A DNA stretch of 64,000 bases from Inquilinus sp052078665 (GTDB taxonomy: Bacteria > Pseudomonadota > Alphaproteobacteria > DSM-16000 > Inquilinaceae): assembly GCF_052078665.1 (NCBI RefSeq), contig NZ_JBQJIK010000006.1, forward strand, positions 1 through 64,000, given 5' to 3'. The notes under the pieces are model-generated. The model had not been told where the DNA came from and made no database searches. It saw only the letters and a program-made list of their open reading frames with translations. The translations under genes and the position numbers were made by a program. Numbering within the stretch: position 1 is the stretch's first letter; every line of letters begins with the position of its first letter. Below are positions 60,571 to 64,000 of this stretch, one piece after another.

Positions 60571-62187
60571 ATGCTCGACCGCCGTAGCTTGCTGAAGCTG
60601 GCCGCTGCCACCCAGTTGTTCGGGATGTTCGGAGGGGCTTCCGCCCTGGCGGCGGCGCCGGCCGGGCTGCGCTACGGCGAGGCCGCGCCGTTCTCCTACG
60701 ATTGGCTGAAGAGCCGGGCCCGCGCCCTGGCGGCCGCGCCCTACGCCTCGCCGCCGCGGCCGGATCCGGCGACCGTGGAGTCGATCGACTACGACGCCCA
60801 TGGCAAGCTGAAGTACAAGCCGGACTACGCCCTGTACGGCGACGGCCAGCCCGGCGCGTATCCGGTCACCTTCCAGCATGTCGGCCGGTTCTTCCCGAAG
60901 ACCGTGCGGATGCATGCGGTCGATCCCGCCGCCGGCACCGCGCGCGAGATCCTGTACGACCCGCAATACTTCACCGTCGGCCCGGACAGCCCGGCCGCCA
61001 AGCTGGCGCCGGAGCCCTCGGCCTTCGCCGGCTTCTGGATCCAGGAGGCCAAGGACAAGGGCGACTGGAAGACCGAGGAGCCCTGGGTGGCCTTCCTCGG
61101 CGCCTCCTATTTCCGCGCCAAGGGCGAGCTCGGCCAGGTCGGGCTGTCGGCCCGCGGCATCACCATCACCCCGGGCTCGGGCGGGCCGGAAGAGTTCCCG
61201 GACTTCATCGGCTACTGGTTCGAGCCGGCGAATTCCGACGCCGACGCGGTGACGGTCTACGCCCTGCTCGACGGGCCCAGCCTGACCGGCGCCTACCGCT
61301 TCCTGATGCGGCGCACCGCCGGCGTGGTGATGGATGTCGACACCACGCTGTTCCTGCGCCAGCCGGTCGAGCGCCTGGGCGTGGCGCCGCTGACCTCGAT
61401 GTTCTGGTACTCCGAGACGGTGAAGAAGACCGCGATCGACTGGCGGCCGGAGGTGCATGACAGCGACGGGCTGGCGCTGTGGACCGGCGGCGGCGAGCAC
61501 ATTTGGCGGCCGCTGAACAACCCGGCCCGGATCGTGGTCTCCAGCTTCTCCGACCAGTCGCCGCGCGGCTTCGGCCTGCTGCAGCGCGACCGCAACTTCG
61601 ACCATTACGGCGACGGCGTGCGCTACCACCTGCGCCCGTCCGCCTGGGTCGAGCCGCTGGGCGACTGGGGCCGCGGCCAGGTGCAGCTGGTCGAGCTGCC
61701 GACCGACGACGAGATCCACGACAACATCGTCGCCTACTGGCACCCGGAGGCGCCGACCAAGGCCGGCGACGAGTTGCCCTTCGCCTACCGCCTGCACTGG
61801 ATGGCGGACGAGCCGTACCCGACGCCGCTGGCCCGCGTGGTGGCGACCCGTCTCGGCCGCGGCGGCCAGCCCGGCCAGCCGCGCCCGGAAGGGGTGCGCA
61901 AGTTCATGGTCGAGTTCCTCGGCGGCCCGCTCACCGACCTGCCCTTCGGGGTGAAGCCGGAGCCGGTGTTCTGGGCCTCGCGCGGCACCTTCGCCTCCTA
62001 CACCCTGATGGAGGCGGTGCCGGACGACGTGCCGGGCCATTGGCGGGTCCAGTTCGACCTGGCGGTCGACGGCGACGACCCGGTCGAGATGCGGCTGTTC
62101 CTCAAGGCCGGCGACCAGGTGGCGTCCGAGACCTGGCTGTTCCAGTACCGCCCCTTCGTGTCGGACGCCCGGCCGGTCGGGAACTGA
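60571..62187 (+). CDS. opgD: Glucan biosynthesis protein OpgD/OpgG (periplasmic glucans)
   Basis: 538 residues from the ATG at 60571. The N-terminus LDRRSLLKLAAATQLFGMFG is a twin-arginine signal, which is typical of OpgD, whereas OpgG has a Sec signal. The body contains LRYGEAAPFSYDWLKSRARA, GEHIWRPLNNPARIVVSSF and RDRNFDHYGDGVRYHLRPS, hallmarks of the MdoG/MdoD family that shapes osmoregulated periplasmic glucans. The glycosyltransferase OpgH is not in the window. Upstream lies 141 bases without a recognised regulator site. Confidence 0.93.
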   Translation: MLDRRSLLKLAAATQLFGMFGGASALAAAPAGLRYGEAAPFSYDWLKSRARALAAAPYASPPRPDPATVESIDYDAHGKLKYKPDYALYGDGQPGAYPVTFQHVGRFFPKTVRMHAVDPAAGTAREILYDPQYFTVGPDSPAAKLAPEPSAFAGFWIQEAKDKGDWKTEEPWVAFLGASYFRAKGELGQVGLSARGITITPGSGGPEEFPDFIGYWFEPANSDADAVTVYALLDGPSLTGAYRFLMRRTAGVVMDVDTTLFLRQPVERLGVAPLTSMFWYSETVKKTAIDWRPEVHDSDGLALWTGGGEHIWRPLNNPARIVVSSFSDQSPRGFGLLQRDRNFDHYGDGVRYHLRPSAWVEPLGDWGRGQVQLVELPTDDEIHDNIVAYWHPEAPTKAGDELPFAYRLHWMADEPYPTPLARVVATRLGRGGQPGQPRPEGVRKFMVEFLGGPLTDLPFGVKPEPVFWASRGTFASYTLMEAVPDDVPGHWRVQFDLAVDGDDPVEMRLFLKAGDQVASETWLFQYRPFVSDARPVGN

Positions 62188-62203
62188 CGGCGAGGCGGCC
62201 GGG

Positions 62204-62857
62204 CTACAGCGCCTGGCCGCTCTCCTTGCCGTCGGGCCACCAGATGCGCCAGTCGCCCTGGCCGACCCGGCAGGCGATGCCGCCGCCGTTGCGCGGGCCG
62301 TCCGGCCCCTCGACCGCCTCGACGAACTCGCGGCAGAAGCGGCCGGAGGCGTCGATGAAGGTCGAGACCGGGCGGACCCGGCCGGTCGAGGCGCCGTCGC
62401 GCCACGGCGTCTCGACGCCGTTCGGCGCCTGCTCCAGCACCTCGGCCCGCCGGGCCTCGATCGCCGTCTGGGCGGCCAGGCGGACCTGCTCCCCCGTCTC
62501 GATCCGGGCGACCCGGTCTTCCAGCCGGTCGATCACGCGCAGCGCGGTCCAGCCGCCGCCGATGACGGCGAGCAGCGCCGCGGCGGCCGCGATCGCCCCG
62601 AGCCAGCGGACGGCCGGGCGGCGGCGTCGCGCCGGGATGGCGGACGGACGCGGTGCCAGCAGCCCGGCCAAGGCTAGCGGCAGCGGCTCTTCCACCGGCG
62701 GGTGGGCGGCGGCCAGCAGCGCGGCCATCTCGCGTTCGTGCCGCAGCATCTCGGCCAGGGCCGGGTCGCGGGCCAGCGCCGCCTCGACCAGCCGGCGGCG
62801 CTCCGTGTCCAGCGTGCCGTCGGCGTATCCGGCGATCCAGTCGGTGTCGATCGTCAT
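62204..62857 (-). CDS. Membrane-anchored anti-sigma factor
   Basis: 217 residues from the ATG at 62857 (GGAGGCG upstream); an earlier ATG at 62869 overlaps the sigma gene stop as TGATG. The cytoplasmic part (DTDWIAGYADGTLDTERRRL) resembles the sigma-binding helices of anti-ECF factors without a zinc-binding cysteine motif. One membrane helix (about residues 85-107) is followed by a coiled segment and a periplasmic domain ending near IWWPDGKESGQAL. Together with the sigma gene it forms a two-gene operon of surface-signal type. Confidence 0.88.
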   Translation of the reverse strand: MTIDTDWIAGYADGTLDTERRRLVEAALARDPALAEMLRHEREMAALLAAAHPPVEEPLPLALAGLLAPRPSAIPARRRRPAVRWLGAIAAAAALLAVIGGGWTALRVIDRLEDRVARIETGEQVRLAAQTAIEARRAEVLEQAPNGVETPWRDGASTGRVRPVSTFIDASGRFCREFVEAVEGPDGPRNGGGIACRVGQGDWRIWWPDGKESGQAL

Positions 62858-62868
62858 GGTCGCCTCCA

Positions 62869-63402
62869 TCACCGTCGGGCCGCCATGGCCATCGCGACCG
62901 CCGGGCGCCGCGACAGCAGATGCTGCAGCGCCTGGCGGCCGCGGTGCAGCCGGCTCATCACCGTGCCCACCGGCACGTCCAGCGCGTCGGCCGCGGCGGC
63001 ATAGCTGAGGCCGCCGGCCGAGACCAGCAGCAGCACGCTGCGCTGCTCCTCCGGCAGCCGGTCGATCGCCCGCTGCACCGCCGCCAGCATCAGCGTCGCC
63101 TCGACCTCGGCCTCGGCGTCGCCGCCCGGCAGCGTGTCGGGATCGACCGGTTCGGCCATGTCGCCGCGGCGGCGCCCGGCTCGCAGCCGGTCGAGATGCA
63201 GGTTGTAGGCGATGCGGAAGATCCAGCCCTGCAGGGTGGCGGCCGCGGCGGCCTGGTGCGCCCGCTCCAGCGCCCGCTCGCAGGTGGCCTGCAGCAGGTC
63301 GTCGCCCTCGGGGGCGGAGCCGGCGAGGGCGCGGGTGAAGGCACGCAGCCGCGGCAGCGAGGCCAGCAGCGCCCCCTTCACATGCTCCGCCGGATCGGAC
63401 AT
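62869..63402 (-). CDS. ECF RNA polymerase sigma factor
   Basis: 177 residues from the ATG at 63402; the frame upstream is not coding. Region 2 is LPRLRAFTRALAGSAPEGDD followed by LLQATCERALERAH, ending with IFRIAYNLHLDRLR, and region 4 has LPEEQRSVLLLVSAGGLSYA and VPVGTVMSRLHRGRQAL. The partner anti-sigma factor is encoded immediately downstream. A GGAAT-N17-CGTC sequence in the divergent gap may be a target promoter for the secreted-protein gene at 63592. Confidence 0.93.
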   Translation of the reverse strand: MSDPAEHVKGALLASLPRLRAFTRALAGSAPEGDDLLQATCERALERAHQAAAAATLQGWIFRIAYNLHLDRLRAGRRRGDMAEPVDPDTLPGGDAEAEVEATLMLAAVQRAIDRLPEEQRSVLLLVSAGGLSYAAAADALDVPVGTVMSRLHRGRQALQHLLSRRPAVAMAMAARR

Positions 63403-63508
63403 TCCACCACCACCCCACTGTTGCGAATCACCCGTCCGCGCCGTTGTATCAACGCGCGACACGACGTCCCGGTCCGGGCGGGATAGCAAAATTTTTGCAC
63501 GATTCCGC

Positions 63509-63534
63509 GGAATGATCGCGGCGCCTCGGACGTC
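63509..63534 (+). promoter_or_regulatory. ECF-type promoter candidate
   Basis: GGAAT (63509-63513) and CGTC (63531-63534) are 17 bases apart, the usual spacing of ECF-dependent promoters with GGAAC and CGTC/CGTT boxes. It reads toward the secreted-protein gene at 63592, leaving a 5' leader of about 50 bases. It stands in the gap divergent from the sigma factor gene. Confidence 0.5.
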
Positions 63535-63591
63535 AGAAATGTGACACGGGCCGTCGCGGCCCGCTTCGACACCACGGTTCCGGAGGTCCCC

Positions 63592-64000
63592 ATGCGTATC
63601 CGTTCTGCAGCGACGCTGCCCATCGTGGCGGCTTTCGGACTGCTTTACGCCACCGCGGCGAGCGCCGCCGCCTGGGGGGATCTCAAGGACGTCTCCAAGC
63701 CGCAATTCATCACCATCAAGGACAATGGCGGCGGGAATGGTGGTGGCAATGGCGGAGGGAACGGCGGCGGGAATGGCGGCGGGAATGGCGGCGGGAACGG
63801 CAACGGCGGTGGGAACGGCAACGGGGGCGATAAAGGCGGAAACAGCGGCAACGGCAACGCCGGCGGGAAGGCCAGCGGCAGCGGCGTCGGCAGCTCGGCG
63901 GATGACGACGACAGCCCCGGCAACAGCGGCAAGATCAGGGGCACCCGCGGCGGAACCAGCGTCGGCAGCGCCGACGATGACACGGATGCTCCCGGCAACA
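63592..64000 (+). CDS. Gly/Asn-rich secreted protein, C-terminus cut by window edge
   Basis: At least 136 residues; no stop codon before the window ends. GGAGG precedes the ATG. The signal peptide (MRIRSAATLPIVAAFGLLYA, ending near ASAAA) is followed by WGDLKDVSKPQFITIKD and then about 40 residues of GGGN repeats with a few NGN variants, a Gly/Ser/Lys section, and two related acidic blocks SSADDDDSPGN and GSADDDTDAPGN. Low-complexity secreted proteins of this kind are often surface or matrix components. Divergent from an ECF sigma factor with a matching promoter candidate. Confidence 0.8.
   Translation, partial: MRIRSAATLPIVAAFGLLYATAASAAAWGDLKDVSKPQFITIKDNGGGNGGGNGGGNGGGNGGGNGGGNGNGGGNGNGGDKGGNSGNGNAGGKASGSGVGSSADDDDSPGNSGKIRGTRGGTSVGSADDDTDAPGN

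Noticed and set aside
63645..63998. Proline-rich minus-strand frame
   Set aside because: It is simply the reverse reading of the GGGN repeat of the secreted-protein gene; it has no start signal of its own.

Overview
The window is 64 kb of very GC-rich DNA with dense, short-spaced genes, Tat and Sec exported proteins, TctDE/TctCBA and TRAP-like uptake logic, GlxA/LysR/GntR/MmyB regulators and promoters of the CTTG-N17 type. An mmgR/suhB-like small RNA and an intergenic repeat whose translation reads MPGLDPGI also point to an alphaproteobacterium. A Rhodospirillales-like soil or rhizosphere organism (Azospirillum/Inquilinus type) fits best, but this is inferred from gene style, not from a marker gene. 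No rRNA, tRNA, CRISPR array, transposase or integrase was recognised.

Layout. 1-4.5 kb: an RND efflux pump (adaptor plus permease). 4.8-9.9 kb: iron alcohol dehydrogenase, aldehyde dehydrogenase and their probable MmyB-type regulator, a divergent NTF2-like protein and an exported nucleoside hydrolase. 10.1-10.3 kb: the small RNA. 10.3-14.9 kb: two small-molecule modules, a Tat-exported hydrolase with a divergent TetR regulator, and a hydrolase/NTF2/NTF2 operon with a divergent GlxA-type regulator. 14.9-20.5 kb: a LexA-like winged-helix gene sitting in a broken DeoR regulator, a kinase plus dimethylglycine-dehydrogenase-like flavoprotein operon, and an Lrp/ornithine-cyclodeaminase pair. 20.7-25.4 kb: an FMN reductase whose 3' end is duplicated around a 3.6 kb accessory islet carrying a lower-GC glycoside-hydrolase-like gene and an RTX protein. 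25.4-31.6 kb: EamA exporter, degenerate SDR, glutamine-synthetase-like enzyme with divergent APC permease, and a DenD-like dehydrogenase. 31.7-39.7 kb: exported hydrolase, a complete carbohydrate ABC importer with a pentapeptide-repeat gene inside the operon, an epoxide-hydrolase-like gene and a TetR gene. 39.9-48.2 kb: DsbA-like thiol oxidoreductase, M48/TPR protease, aminotransferase plus MtgA, GH128-like protein, molybdenum hydroxylase large subunit plus flavin reductase. 48.2-54.9 kb: TctA, TctB, TctC, a small coiled-coil gene and a TctDE-type two-component system in which the sensor kinase is fused in frame to a periplasmic binding protein. 55-64 kb: Cys-rich protein, LysR/SDR pair, SBF-like symporter, two methyltransferases, GntR regulator, OpgD-like glucan protein, ECF sigma/anti-sigma pair and a truncated Gly-Asn-rich secreted protein.

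The most unusual items are the sensor-kinase/binding-protein fusion; two places where the 3' end of a gene is repeated on the far side of an accessory gene (21206/24836 and 51428/51757), resembling att-flanked islets without an integrase; a pair of about 150 bp palindromic repeats (27092 and 39721) that each meet a gene stop codon; and shared operator-like words linking separate promoters (GTCGTACAAT at 30548 and, inverted, at 32672; CGATCACTAA in front of both TetR genes).
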